DNA of 64,000 nt. Source: Roseomonas sp. GC11 (GTDB lineage: Bacteria; Pseudomonadota; Alphaproteobacteria; Acetobacterales; Acetobacteraceae). The stretch is taken from assembly GCF_024437745.1 (NCBI RefSeq), contig NZ_JANFNY010000006.1, positions 35,007 to 99,006 of the forward strand, given 5' to 3'. The notes under the pieces are model-generated. The model was not told where the DNA came from. It made no database searches and worked only from the letters and a program-made list of their open reading frames with translations. Position 1 is the first letter of the stretch. The number at the start of each line of letters is the position of its first letter. The position numbers and the translations under genes are program-made. Shown here piece by piece: positions 47,240-55,905 of the stretch.

Positions 47240-47679
47240 TCCTGGCCGATGGCATCACGCTGGAGGAGGATGCGGAGGGCGCCATCGCCGCCGCGGTGCG
47301 GGCCGGGCTGGTGGCGCATCGCCGCGCCAGCCTGCCACCGCGCGCCGATGGCGGCGGGCGCCTGCCCCTCACCCTGGCCTGGCGCGATGCCGGGGGAGAG
47401 CTTCGCGCCGGGCTGGTCGGGGAGGTCAGCCTGGACTGGCTGTTCGTGGACAAGTTCTGGGTGGATGCGTCACTGCGCGGCCAGGGCCTCGGCGCCCGCC
47501 TGCTCGCCACGGCCGAAGCCTGGGCGAAGGGCCAGGGCGCCGTCGGGGCGCATCTCTACACCAGCAGCTTCCAGGCGCCGGGCTTCTACGAGAAGCAGGG
47601 CTACCGCGAAATCGGGCGGCTGCCGGGACGGCCGGAAGGGTTTGACCGAATTTGGTATGCCAAGAACTTCTTTTTCTGA
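47236..47679 (+). CDS. GNAT family N-acetyltransferase
   Basis: 147 residues from GTG 47236, overlapping the ParA stop. The core has LFVDKFWVDASLRGQGLGARLLATAEAWA (about residues 68-96, with the acetyl-CoA loop RGQGLGARLL) and HLYTSSFQAPGFYEKQGY. The typical EIGRLPG strand follows. The last residues AKNFFF are encoded by the AT-rich module of the family A repeat (47667 onward), so the repeat supplies the stop. Substrate unknown; coupled to the ParA-like gene. Confidence 0.85.
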   Translation: MILADGITLEEDAEGAIAAAVRAGLVAHRRASLPPRADGGGRLPLTLAWRDAGGELRAGLVGEVSLDWLFVDKFWVDASLRGQGLGARLLATAEAWAKGQGAVGAHLYTSSFQAPGFYEKQGYREIGRLPGRPEGFDRIWYAKNFFF

Positions 47680-47730
47680 AGAAAAATTTTTCTTTCAGGC
47701 TGCCGCCGTCTCCCGGCACAGCGGGGCGCC
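47667..47730. repeat. partial family A repeat overlapping a gene end
   Basis: CTTCTTTTTCTGAAGAAAAA with TTTTTCTTTCAGGCTGCCGCC and TCTCCCGGCACAGCGGGGCGC: modules 1 and 2 without the GGTTCTTTTTT stem. It overlaps the last 13 nt of the GNAT gene. Confidence 0.7.
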
Positions 47731-47824
47731 AACACCATGACGTTATTCGGGTAGCACACACCTTAGAGGAATTTTTCATCATGCCCGCCGATGGTCATCC
47801 GCCCGACCAAAAGGAGCGAGCACG

Positions 47825-48292
47825 ATGGACATCAGCGGAATTTCAGGAGCCAAAAACGCGCTGACGCTGCTCAGCCATCAGACGCCCAAGCAGGCGGGGG
47901 CCACCACAGACACCCTCATGGAGGCGGCACAGAAGTTGGATGCTCAGCGATCCAACAGCGATGAACCCCGCAACGGCACGATCAAAGCGTCCGAACTCCT
48001 CGCGCTTTATAGCGACATCGACCCCAATGAGGCGGGGGCCAAGATTCTGTACAAGGTGAAGGCCGTTTTGGAAAAAGCCGCAGCCAGGAACGAGGTCTTC
48101 AAAATTGAAGATGGTAAGGTGCTGGTCGCTGGCGTTTATCTGGTGCCTTACGGCTCCAGTGGAACCAAGGCGGAGCTTGAGGCGGCGCGGCGGCAGAATC
48201 CGCCTGAGCCGCAGGCCATCGCCAAAGCCTGGGCCTCAGATCAGGCGGAGCGCACGCCCGACAGCTTCGTTCCAGCCACCATCACGCTTTGA
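47825..48292 (+). CDS. hypothetical protein of lower GC content
   Basis: 155 residues from ATG 47825 with AAAGGAGCGAG directly upstream. I do not recognise it. It begins MDISGISGAKNALTLLSHQ; the middle GTIKASELLALYSDIDPNE (residues about 52-70) is followed by a helix AGAKILYKVKAVLEKAAARN and a beta-rich part VFKIEDGKVLVAGVYLVPYG. No signal peptide, Cys or membrane segment. Base use is visibly less G+C-rich than the neighbours, with codons such as TTA, ATA-poor but many A/T third positions, suggesting recent acquisition. Flanked by family A repeats on both sides. Confidence 0.75.
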   Translation: MDISGISGAKNALTLLSHQTPKQAGATTDTLMEAAQKLDAQRSNSDEPRNGTIKASELLALYSDIDPNEAGAKILYKVKAVLEKAAARNEVFKIEDGKVLVAGVYLVPYGSSGTKAELEAARRQNPPEPQAIAKAWASDQAERTPDSFVPATITL

Positions 48293-48373
48293 TCGGCAGG
48301 GATAGGGCGCAGGGGCTACGCTCCCTGCTCCCCATCCGCAAGGCCCGGGCAAATTTCCCCGGCCTTGCGGGAT

Positions 48374-48419
48374 TCCCAACTGAAAAAAGTTTTTTGGTTC
48401 TTTTTTCCAAAAAAGAACT
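48374..48419. repeat. family A hairpin at convergent junction
   Basis: CTGAAAAAAGTTTTTT followed by GTTCTTTTTT-CC-AAAAAAGAAC (48397-48418), ending 5 nt before the DMT transporter stop. Confidence 0.82.
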
Positions 48420-48423
48420 TCTT

Positions 48424-49368
48424 TTACCTCTTTACCCCCCGCCGCACCTCGCGGTGCCAGATATAGAGCCCCGAGGCCACCAGCACGGCGATGCCGGCGA
48501 AATCCCAGCCATCCGGCATCTCGCCCCAGAGCAGCATGCCGAAGCTCATGGTCCAGAGGATGCCGGAATACTCGAAAGGCGCGATCAGCGTGGTGTCGCC
48601 GCTGCGATAGGCCGCCGTCATCAGCAGCTGCGCCAGGGAGGAGACCAGCCCCACCGCCGCCAGCAGCGCCCATTGCCCGGGTGTCGGCCAGACCCAGCCG
48701 GGGATGGCGCCCAGCCCCCCCACCAGCGCGCCGCCGATGGCGAACCACAGCACGATGGCGCTGCCGCTCTCCCCCTGCTCGCCCATGCGGCGGATGGTGA
48801 TCATGGCCAGCGCCCAGGCCACCGCGCCGGCCAGCACGGCCAGGGTGGCGGGCAGGTGCAGCGCGCCCTCCCCCATGCCGTCCCCTGCGCCGGGGCGCAG
48901 CATCAGCAGCACGCCGCAGAACCCCACCAGCACCGCGCAACTGCGCCGCCAGCCCACCTTCTCCCCCAGCAGCGGCACCGACAGCGCGGTGAGGAAGAGC
49001 GGCATGGTGAAGCCCAGCGCCGTCACCATCGCCATTGGCAGGTGGATATAGCCGTAGAAGCTGCCGAACATGCCGACCAGCCCATAGAGCGTGCGCTGCG
49101 CATGCGCCCAGGGGTTGCGGGTGGCGAGCACCGAGAGGCGGTTGCCGCGCGGCGCCTGCCACAGCGCCAGCGCCAGCAGCGGCGGAATGGCGAAGAGGTT
49201 GCGGCAGAGGATCACCTGCATCACCGGCACCGCGCCCCCCAGCAGCTTCACGGCGACGGCGGCGAGCGCGAAGGTGGCCGCCGCCCCCATGACACAGAGG
49301 ATGGCTCGCCCCCGCGCCGCGCGCGAGGAGGGCGGAGGGGCATGGACGAGGGAAGTGGACCGGCTCAT
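48424..49368 (-). CDS. DMT family transporter (EamA domains)
   Basis: 314 residues with ten predicted helices in two EamA repeats (about 22-155 and 170-305). Typical segments are AAATFALAAVAVKLLGGAVPVMQVI, FGSFYGYIHLPMAMVTALGFTMPLFLTALS, and in the second repeat APFEYSGILWTMSFGMLLWGE. A probable metabolite exporter with no substrate indicated. Divergent from the Nudix gene with 40 nt between starts. Confidence 0.88.
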   Translation of the reverse strand: MSRSTSLVHAPPPSSRAARGRAILCVMGAAATFALAAVAVKLLGGAVPVMQVILCRNLFAIPPLLALALWQAPRGNRLSVLATRNPWAHAQRTLYGLVGMFGSFYGYIHLPMAMVTALGFTMPLFLTALSVPLLGEKVGWRRSCAVLVGFCGVLLMLRPGAGDGMGEGALHLPATLAVLAGAVAWALAMITIRRMGEQGESGSAIVLWFAIGGALVGGLGAIPGWVWPTPGQWALLAAVGLVSSLAQLLMTAAYRSGDTTLIAPFEYSGILWTMSFGMLLWGEMPDGWDFAGIAVLVASGLYIWHREVRRGVKR

Positions 49369-49408
49369 GATCGTGACATGTTTTGTGAGAGGTTAGGCGC
49401 AGCCCCGC

Positions 49409-50053
49409 ATGAAGGCCAGACCACCCAAGGCCCCTGAGGTCCCCGCCCACCCGCTCTACCTGCCGGAGAGCGACGAGGTCGCGTGGTCCGGCCGCTTCGC
49501 GCTGCAACTGGTGCGCTTCCGCTACCGCCGCAGCGATGGCACGCCGAGCAAGCCCCTGACCTGGGAATTGTGGCGGCGCGGCCAGGGCGTCGTCCTGCTG
49601 CCCTATGACCCCTGGACGCGGCGCGTCGCGCTGATCGAGCAGTTCCGCCTGCCCGCCCTGGCCGCCGGCGAGGCGCCGATGATGACGGAATGCCCCGCCG
49701 GCCTGCTGGAGCCGGGCGAGGACCCCGAGGCCGCCGCCCGCCGCGAGGCGGAGGAGGAAACCGGCTTCTCCCCGGACCTCGTGGTGCCGATCGGCCGCTT
49801 CATGCTGATGCAGGGCGGCTGCGACGAGCTGATGCATTTCTACTGCGGCCGCACCCGGCTGCCGGAGCCAGGCCTGGCCGGGGCGCGTGGGCTGGAGGCG
49901 GAGGGCGAGGAAACCCTGGTGCGCGTGCTGGACGCCGCCGAGGCCTATGCCCAGCTGGCCCGCAACGAGATTCGCAACGTGACCGCGGCCATGGCCCTGA
50001 TGTGGCTGCAACTCAACGCGCCGCGGCTGGAGGAAGAGTGGACCAGGGCATGA
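49409..50053 (+). CDS. Nudix hydrolase, ADP-ribose pyrophosphatase-like
   Basis: 214 residues. The Nudix box GLLEPGEDPEAAARREAEEETGF (residues about 97-119, pattern Gx5Ex7REUxEExGU) is intact, preceded by VALIEQFRLPAL and followed by GRFMLMQGGCDELMHFYCGR as in the NudF/ADPRase group. It probably hydrolyses ADP-ribose or a related nucleoside diphosphate. The stop overlaps the next ATG by 4 nt. Confidence 0.88.
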   Translation: MKARPPKAPEVPAHPLYLPESDEVAWSGRFALQLVRFRYRRSDGTPSKPLTWELWRRGQGVVLLPYDPWTRRVALIEQFRLPALAAGEAPMMTECPAGLLEPGEDPEAAARREAEEETGFSPDLVVPIGRFMLMQGGCDELMHFYCGRTRLPEPGLAGARGLEAEGEETLVRVLDAAEAYAQLARNEIRNVTAAMALMWLQLNAPRLEEEWTRA

Positions 50054-50784
50054 CCGAACTGCTGTACCGCGCCGATGCCTATCGGCGCGAAGCCACGGCC
50101 GTGGTGCTCTCCGCCGGGCCGGAGGGCGTGGTGCTGGACCGCACCCCCTTCTACGCCCAGGCCGGCGGCCAGCCGGGCGATACCGGCTGGCTGCGCTGGG
50201 CGGGCGGCGAGATGGCGGTGGCCAACACGGTGAAGGGCGAGGGCGCCACCCTGCTGCACCTGCCCGCGCCGGACGCCACCCACAGCCTCCCCCCCAGCCT
50301 CCCCCCGGTGGGGGCCAGCGTCACCGCCGTGCTGGACTGGGCGCGCCGCCACCGCCTGATGCGCATGCACACCAGCCTGCACCTGCTGTGCAGCCTGATC
50401 CCCGGTGCCGGCGTCACCGGCGGGCAGATCGGGCTGGAGAAGTCCCGCCTGGATTTCGACCTGCCCGAACCGCCCACCAAGGAATGGCTGACCGAGAAGC
50501 TCACCGCCCTGGCCGCCGCCAGCCACGCGGTGAGCGAGCGCTGGATCACCGAGGCGGAGCTGGACGCCAATCCGGGGCTGGTGCGCACCCTCTCGGTGCA
50601 GCCGCCGCGCGGGGCGGGGCAGGTGCGGCTGGTCTGCATCGGCGACCCGGCGGCGCCGGTGGACCTGCAGCCCTGCGGCGGCACCCATGTGCGCGACACC
50701 GCCGAGATCGGCGCCATCACCATCACCAAGCTTGAGAACAAGGGCAAGCAGAACCGGCGCGTCTATCTGACGCTGGAAGGCTGA
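50050..50784 (+). CDS. alanyl-tRNA editing protein AlaX
   Basis: 244 residues from ATG 50050 (ATGA overlap with the Nudix gene). A free-standing trans-editing domain that deacylates mischarged Ser-tRNA(Ala). The N-terminal TPFYAQAGGQPGDTG motif is the AlaRS editing-side beta-barrel. The zinc ligands are in RMHTSLHLL (about residue 107) and CGGTHVRDTAEIG (about 213). The KSRLDFDL strand and the KLENKGKQNRRV end are also family-typical. Confidence 0.92.
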   Translation: MTELLYRADAYRREATAVVLSAGPEGVVLDRTPFYAQAGGQPGDTGWLRWAGGEMAVANTVKGEGATLLHLPAPDATHSLPPSLPPVGASVTAVLDWARRHRLMRMHTSLHLLCSLIPGAGVTGGQIGLEKSRLDFDLPEPPTKEWLTEKLTALAAASHAVSERWITEAELDANPGLVRTLSVQPPRGAGQVRLVCIGDPAAPVDLQPCGGTHVRDTAEIGAITITKLENKGKQNRRVYLTLEG

Positions 50785-50793
50785 ACAGGCATC

Positions 50794-51636
50794 ATGGACA
50801 ATCTCGTTTCCACCGCGTGGCTGGCGGCCGAGCTGGGCAAGCCGGACCTGCTGGTGTTTGACACCACCAAATACCTGCCCAACGAGCCGAAGGACGCGCT
50901 GGCGGAATTCGCCGCCGGCCACCTGCCGGGCGCGCGCTTCTTCGACATCGACGAGGTGGCGGACCCGGAGACGGAGCTGCCGCATATGGCGCCCACCCCC
51001 GGCCGGGCGGCGCGGCTGCTCGGGCAGCTCGGCATTTCCAACCACCACCGCGTGGTGTTCTACGACCAGAAGGGCCTGTTCTCCGCCGCGCGCGGCTGGT
51101 GGCTGCTGCGGCTGTTCGGGCATGAGAAGGCGGCGGTGCTGGATGGCGGCCTGCCCAAATGGCGCGCCGGCGGCCACCCGCTGGAGAGCGGCCCCGCCGC
51201 CCCCGCCACGCCCCAGGCCTTCTGGGCCGATTTCATCGCCCGCCGCCTGGCCGGCATCGGCGATGTGAAGCGCATCGTCGCCGATGGCTCGGCGCTGATC
51301 CTCGATGCCCGCGCCAAGGGCCGCTTCGACGGCACGGCGCCGGAGCCGCGGCCGGGCCTGCCCTCCGGCCATATGCCCGGCGCCTGCAGCGTGCCGGCCA
51401 CCGACCTGCTGGCGCCCGACATGACCATGCTGCCGCCCGAGCAACTCCGCGCCCGCTTCGCCGCGGCCGGGGTGGATGGCACGCGGCCGCTCGTCACCTC
51501 CTGCGGCACCGGCGTCACCGCCTGTATCCTCGCCCTCGGGCTGGTGCAGGCGGGGCTGCCGGAGCCCGCCGTCTATGACGGCTCCTGGACCGAATGGGCC
51601 GCCCGGCCCGAAACCCCGAAGCAGAGCACGCCCTGA
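50794..51636 (+). CDS. sseA: 3-mercaptopyruvate/thiosulfate sulfurtransferase
   Basis: 280 residues with two rhodanese domains (about 1-140 and 155-275). The first has LPGARFFDIDEVADPETELPHM. The second carries the active-site loop LVTSCGTGVTACILALGL (Cys near residue 237), in which CG(S/T)GVTA is the mercaptopyruvate sulfurtransferase type. The YDGSWTEWA end is typical. It transfers sulfur from 3-mercaptopyruvate. The stop overlaps the metC start (TGATG), which fits a sulfur-amino-acid unit. Confidence 0.94.
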   Translation: MDNLVSTAWLAAELGKPDLLVFDTTKYLPNEPKDALAEFAAGHLPGARFFDIDEVADPETELPHMAPTPGRAARLLGQLGISNHHRVVFYDQKGLFSAARGWWLLRLFGHEKAAVLDGGLPKWRAGGHPLESGPAAPATPQAFWADFIARRLAGIGDVKRIVADGSALILDARAKGRFDGTAPEPRPGLPSGHMPGACSVPATDLLAPDMTMLPPEQLRARFAAAGVDGTRPLVTSCGTGVTACILALGLVQAGLPEPAVYDGSWTEWAARPETPKQSTP

Positions 51637-52871
51637 TGCCCGACCATCTTCCGCCCGGCAGCCAGAAGCCCAGTCAGGCTTCAGGCCATAATTCCGGCCA
51701 CGGCTTCGCCACCCGCATGAGCCATGGCGGCCGCCCCGGCGTGCGCGAGCATGGCTTCGTCAACCTGCCGGTCTATCGCGGCTCCACCGTGCTCTACCCC
51801 TCCTGCGAGGAGCGCGGCACCATCAATGCCCGCTCTTTCGAGCAGGTGATGACCTATGGCACCGCCGGCGGCCCCACGCATTTCGCGCTGGAGAACATGG
51901 TGGCGGAGATCGAGGGTGGCCACCGCGCCCTCATCACCGGCACCGGCCTCGCCGCCTGCACCCTGCCGCTGATGGCCTATCTCTCGGCCGGGGATCACTG
52001 CCTGATCCCGGATTCCGTCTATGGCCCGACGCGCCGCATCGCCGATGGCATGCTGAAGCGCTTCGGCATCGAGACCACCTATTATGACCCGGTGATCGAC
52101 GCCGCCGGCCTCGCCGCGCTGATGCGGCCCAACACCAAGGTGCTCTATACCGAGAGCCCGGGCAGCCACACCTTCGAGGTGCAGGACATCCCCGCCCTGG
52201 CCGAGGTCGCCCATGCCCATGGCGCCAAGGTGTTGCTGGACAACACCTGGGGCATCCACCACTTCCAGCCCTTCACCAAGGGCGTCGATGTCTCCATCCA
52301 GGCGCTCACCAAGTATGTCGGCGGGCATTCGGACGTGCTGCTGGGCAGCGTGACCGTGGCCACGGAAGAGGACTGGCTGCGCGTCGCCGGCGCGGCGCGC
52401 GAGATCGGCCACTATGCCAGCCCGGATGATTGCTGGCTGGCGCTGCGCGGCCTGCGCACCCTGCCGATGCGGCTGAAGCACCAGTATGAGTCGAGCCTCG
52501 CCGTCGCCCGCTGGTTCGAGAGCCGGCCGGAAGTGCTGCGCGTGCTCCACCCCGCCCTGCCCAGCCACCCGCAGCACGCGCTGTTCAGGCGCGACTTCAC
52601 CGGCGGCTGCTCGCTCTTCGGCGTGGTGTTCCAGCCGCGCTACAGCACGAAGCAGATCGATGCGGTGATCGACGGGCTGAAGCTCTTCGGCATTGGCGCC
52701 TCCTGGGGCGGGTATGAGTGCCTGGCCCTGCCCACCACCCACTACATCTCCCGCACCGCCACCGATGCCGGCGTGCTGGAAGGCCCGACCGTGCGCTTCC
52801 ATATCGGCCTGGAAGACACCGCCGACGTCATCGCCGACCTGGAAGCCGGCCTCGACACACTACCCCACTAA
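51636..52871 (+). CDS. metC: cystathionine beta-lyase
   Basis: 411 residues from ATG 51636. PLP-dependent Cys/Met metabolism family. FVNLPVYRGSTVLYPS near residue 40, YGTAGGPTHFALE, the phosphate-binding GTGLAACTLPLMAYL, LLDNTWGIHHFQPF and the PLP-lysine motif LTKYVGGHSDVLLGS (about residue 225) are present. The TKYVGGHSD form with TWG is typical of alphaproteobacterial MetC enzymes. It cleaves cystathionine to homocysteine. Coupled to sseA. Confidence 0.92.
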   Translation: MPDHLPPGSQKPSQASGHNSGHGFATRMSHGGRPGVREHGFVNLPVYRGSTVLYPSCEERGTINARSFEQVMTYGTAGGPTHFALENMVAEIEGGHRALITGTGLAACTLPLMAYLSAGDHCLIPDSVYGPTRRIADGMLKRFGIETTYYDPVIDAAGLAALMRPNTKVLYTESPGSHTFEVQDIPALAEVAHAHGAKVLLDNTWGIHHFQPFTKGVDVSIQALTKYVGGHSDVLLGSVTVATEEDWLRVAGAAREIGHYASPDDCWLALRGLRTLPMRLKHQYESSLAVARWFESRPEVLRVLHPALPSHPQHALFRRDFTGGCSLFGVVFQPRYSTKQIDAVIDGLKLFGIGASWGGYECLALPTTHYISRTATDAGVLEGPTVRFHIGLEDTADVIADLEAGLDTLPH

Positions 52872-53010
52872 TTTTTTCTGTCAGGCTGCCGCCGTCTCCC
52901 GGCCAGGCGGGCCGCGCAACTCCACCGGGGCGCTGGCGGCACCGCGCAGCGTCCCGCCTGTGAAGGAGACGGCGGCAGCCTGAAAGAAGCGGCAGCCTGA
53001 AAGAAAAAGA
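52870..53010. repeat. rearranged family A repeat between metC and glgX
   Basis: The metC stop is followed by TTTTTTCTGTCAGGCTGCCGCC. The arm GGCTGCCGCCGTCTCC is repeated in inverted form as GGAGACGGCGGCAGCC (about 52884-52899 and 52966-52981), then GCGGCAGCCTGAAAG again. The CTTCTTTTTC and GGTTCTTTTTT stems are absent. Inverted arms enclose a 66-nt loop. Confidence 0.7.
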
Positions 53011-53063
53011 AACTGGGGGGTGGGGGTGGGGGTTGTTCCTCGCGTTTCACCGAGGGATGACCC

Positions 53064-55211
53064 GTGCCCCCTGCCATCCACCGCTCCCGCGTGACCGAAG
53101 GCCGCCCCAATCCGCTGGGGGCCACCTGGACCGGGCTGGGGGTGAATTTCGCCCTTTTCTCCGCCCATGCCACCAAGGTCGAGCTGTGCCTGTTCGACGA
53201 CAGCGGCGAGACCGAGCTGGAGCGCATCGAGCTGCCGGAATACACCAACGAGGTGTTCCACGGCTTCCTGCCCGATGCGCGGCCCGGCACCATCTATGCC
53301 TACCGCGTGCATGGCCCCTACGCGCCGGAGGAAGGCCACCGCTTCAACCCCAACAAGCTGGTGCTGGACCCCTATGCGCTCTCCCATGTCGGGGAGCTGA
53401 AGTGGGACCCCGCGCTGTTCGGCTACGCCATCGGGCATGAGGCGGAGGATCTCTCCTTCGACACGCGCGACAGCGCCGCCTTCATGCCGAAATGCCGCGT
53501 GGTGGACCCGGCCTTCACTTGGGGGCAGGACCGCCGCCCGCGTATCCCCTGGGAACGCACGCTCATCTACGAAACCCATGTGAAGGGCATCACCAAGCGC
53601 CACCCGCTGATCCCCGAGGACCGCCGCGGCACCTATGCCGGCCTGTCGGGGCGGGAGATGATCCGCCACATCAAATCGCTCGGCGTCACGGCGGTCGAGC
53701 TGCTGCCGGTGCATTTCTTCCTGAACGACGATTACCTGTTGCAGAAGGGGCTGGTGAATTACTGGGGCTATAACAGCCTGGGCTTCTTCGCCCCCGCGCG
53801 GCGCTATGCCCGCAACCAGGATTTCGCCTTCGCCGAGTTCAAGGAGATGGTGGCCCGCCTGCACGATGCCGGGCTCGAGGTCATCATGGACGTGGTCTAC
53901 AACCACACGGCGGAAGGCAATGAGCGTGGCGCGACGCTCTCCTTCAAGGGCATCGACAATGCCAGCTACTACCGCCTGCTGCCGGACCAGAAGCGCTACT
54001 ACATCAACGACACCGGCACCGGGAACACGGTGAACCTCTCCCACCCGCGCGTGCTGCAGATGGTGACGGACAGCCTGCGCTACTGGGTGAACGACATGCA
54101 TGTCGATGGCTTCCGCTTCGACCTCGGCACCATCCTGGCGCGCGAGCCGCATGGCTTTGACGAGCAGTCCGCCTTCCTCAAGGCCTGCATGCAGGACCCG
54201 GTGCTGGCCGATGTGAAGCTGATCGCCGAGCCCTGGGATATCGGCCCCGGCGGCTATCAGGTCGGCAATTTCGCCCCCGGCTGGGCGGAGTGGAACGACC
54301 AGTACCGCGACACCGTGCGCGGCTTCTGGGTGGGGGAGGAAGGCAAGGCCGCCGATCTCGGCAAGCGCCTCTCCGGCTCGGCCGATCTTTTCGACCACCA
54401 TGGGCGCAAGCCCTGGGCCAGCATCAACTTCCTCGCCGCGCATGACGGCTTCACGCTGAACGACCTCGTCACCTATGACGAGAAGCACAACGAGGCGAAT
54501 GGCGAGGAGAACCGCGACGGCCATTCGCACAACCTCTCCCACAACTACGGCGCCGAGGGGCCGACCGACGACCCCGCCATCAACGCCGTGCGGGAGCGGC
54601 AGATCCGCAACATGCTCGCCACGCTCTATCTCAGCCAGGGCACGCCCATGCTGCTGGCCGGCGATGAGTTTGGCCGCACGCAGCAGGGCAACAACAACGC
54701 CTATTGCCAGGACAACGAGATTTCCTGGTTCGACTGGGAGCATGGCGAGCGTGGCGCGCGGCTGCTGGCCTTCACCCAGCGCCTGGCCGCGCTGCGCAGC
54801 CGCTTCCCCGTGCTGCGGCGCGGCCGCTTTCTCTCCGGCGAATACCATGAGGCGAGCGGCGCCAAGGCGCTCTCCTGGTACAAGCCCTCCGGCGAGGAAA
54901 TGGACAGCGCCGACTGGGACGACCCCAACACACGCTGCCTCGCCAAGCTGCTCGATGGCCGCGCGCAGGAAAGCAACATCCGCGTGGCCGCGCATGACGC
55001 GACGCTGCTGCTGATCCTGAATGCCTATCACGAGGCGGTGGAATTCACCCTGCCCGCGGTGCAGGACGGCGCGGCCTGGACCCGCCTGCTCGACACCAAC
55101 CTGCCCGATGAGGAAGAGGACGAGCCCAGCTTCCCCATCGGCGAGAGCTACACCGTCACCGGGCGCTCACTCCTGCTGTTCTGCCTGAAGACGGGGAAGC
55201 GGAAGCGATAG
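53064..55211 (+). CDS. glgX: glycogen debranching enzyme GlgX
   Basis: 715 residues from GTG 53064 (GAGGGATGACCC upstream). N-terminal CBM48 domain (about 8-110: GATWTGLGVNFALFSAHATKVELCLFD in part), then a GH13 domain: LIYETHVKGITKRHP, VMDVVYNHTAEGNE, the nucleophile in VDGFRFDLGTIL (about residue 352), the acid in LIAEPWDIGPGGYQ (about 390) and FLAAHDGFTLNDLV. MLLAGDEFGRTQQGNNNAYCQDN is GlgX-typical. It hydrolyses alpha-1,6 branches of glycogen. No other glycogen genes are nearby. Confidence 0.94.
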   Translation: MPPAIHRSRVTEGRPNPLGATWTGLGVNFALFSAHATKVELCLFDDSGETELERIELPEYTNEVFHGFLPDARPGTIYAYRVHGPYAPEEGHRFNPNKLVLDPYALSHVGELKWDPALFGYAIGHEAEDLSFDTRDSAAFMPKCRVVDPAFTWGQDRRPRIPWERTLIYETHVKGITKRHPLIPEDRRGTYAGLSGREMIRHIKSLGVTAVELLPVHFFLNDDYLLQKGLVNYWGYNSLGFFAPARRYARNQDFAFAEFKEMVARLHDAGLEVIMDVVYNHTAEGNERGATLSFKGIDNASYYRLLPDQKRYYINDTGTGNTVNLSHPRVLQMVTDSLRYWVNDMHVDGFRFDLGTILAREPHGFDEQSAFLKACMQDPVLADVKLIAEPWDIGPGGYQVGNFAPGWAEWNDQYRDTVRGFWVGEEGKAADLGKRLSGSADLFDHHGRKPWASINFLAAHDGFTLNDLVTYDEKHNEANGEENRDGHSHNLSHNYGAEGPTDDPAINAVRERQIRNMLATLYLSQGTPMLLAGDEFGRTQQGNNNAYCQDNEISWFDWEHGERGARLLAFTQRLAALRSRFPVLRRGRFLSGEYHEASGAKALSWYKPSGEEMDSADWDDPNTRCLAKLLDGRAQESNIRVAAHDATLLLILNAYHEAVEFTLPAVQDGAAWTRLLDTNLPDEEEDEPSFPIGESYTVTGRSLLLFCLKTGKRKR

Positions 55212-55220
55212 ATTTCAAGA

Positions 55221-55332
55221 GTTCTTTTTTGAAAAAAAGAACCAAAAAATTTTTCCAGTTTGGCGTCCCGCCTGGCCGGGAGACGGCGGCAGCCTGAAAA
55301 AAGTCTTTTGCTTCTTTTCTTCAGAAAAGAAG
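55221..55332. repeat. compound hairpin repeat (family A) at convergent junction
   Basis: GTTCTTTTTT-GA-AAAAAAGAAC (55221-55242), a GGCGTCCCGCC / GGGAGACGGCGGCAGCC block, and CTTCTTTTC-TTCA-GAAAAGAAG (55311-55332). It is in reversed module order relative to the copy at 34.6 kb and lies between the glgX and zur stops. Confidence 0.82.
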
Positions 55333-55337
55333 AATTT

Positions 55338-55838
55338 CTATGAAGCCCCTCCCGCGCAGGCCGCGCACAGCCCTTCCACCTCCACCGTCGCCCGGCTCAT
55401 GCGGAAGCCGGCGCGGGCGACGGCCTCTTCCAGCGCATGGGCCACGGCGTGGTCGCTCAATTCCAGCGTCATCCCGCATTCGCGGCAGATCAGGAACTGG
55501 TGCGGGTGGGCATGGTGGTGGTCATGCCCATGCGCGTGCCCGACCTCGACGCAGCCGATGAAGGCGTTCAGCCGCTCCACCTTGTGGATCAGCCCCTGCT
55601 CCAGCAGGAAGTCGAGGGCGCGGTAGACGGTGGGCGGCGCGGCGCCGGGGCGCTTGGCCTTCAATTTGTCGAGCAGGGCATAGGCGCCCAGCGGCTGCTC
55701 GGATTCCAGCACCAGCGCCAGCACCTGCCGGCGCAGCTCCGTCAGCTGCGCCCCGGCGCGCAGGCACCGTGCCTCGGCCGCGTCGAGCGCGCGGGCCACC
55801 GGCGGCATCCCCTCCGCGCTGCCCTGCCCTGATGCCAT
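55338..55838 (-). CDS. zur: Fur family transcriptional repressor, Zur-type
   Basis: 166 residues from ATG 55838 with AGGAGAG upstream. Winged helix (about 20-90: LTELRRQVLALVLESEQPLGAYALLDKL, TVYRALDFLLEQGLIHKV), then a His-rich metal region GHAHGHDHHHAHPHQFLICRECGMTLEL and a final CAAC pair; the two Cys pairs form the structural zinc site. The Zur rather than Fur assignment rests on the CREC/CAAC pairs and on the adjacent COG0523 GTPase. A palindrome in the 67-nt divergent gap is a likely auto-operator. Confidence 0.88.
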   Translation of the reverse strand: MASGQGSAEGMPPVARALDAAEARCLRAGAQLTELRRQVLALVLESEQPLGAYALLDKLKAKRPGAAPPTVYRALDFLLEQGLIHKVERLNAFIGCVEVGHAHGHDHHHAHPHQFLICRECGMTLELSDHAVAHALEEAVARAGFRMSRATVEVEGLCAACAGGAS

Positions 55839-55863
55839 GACCACTCTCCTGTTCCCGGTGCTA

Positions 55864-55880
55864 CCGTTATATAGTAACGG
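55864..55880. promoter_or_regulatory. palindromic operator between zur and hisI (putative Zur box)
   Basis: Perfect dyad CCGTTA-TATAG-TAACGG. Its core GTTAT-ATA-GTAAC resembles alphaproteobacterial Zur sites (GTTATA...TATAAC). It sits 25 nt from each of the two divergent start codons, so one site could control both directions. Confidence 0.7.
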
Positions 55881-55905
55881 ACTGCCCTTGTGAGGACCCC
55901 GTCCG

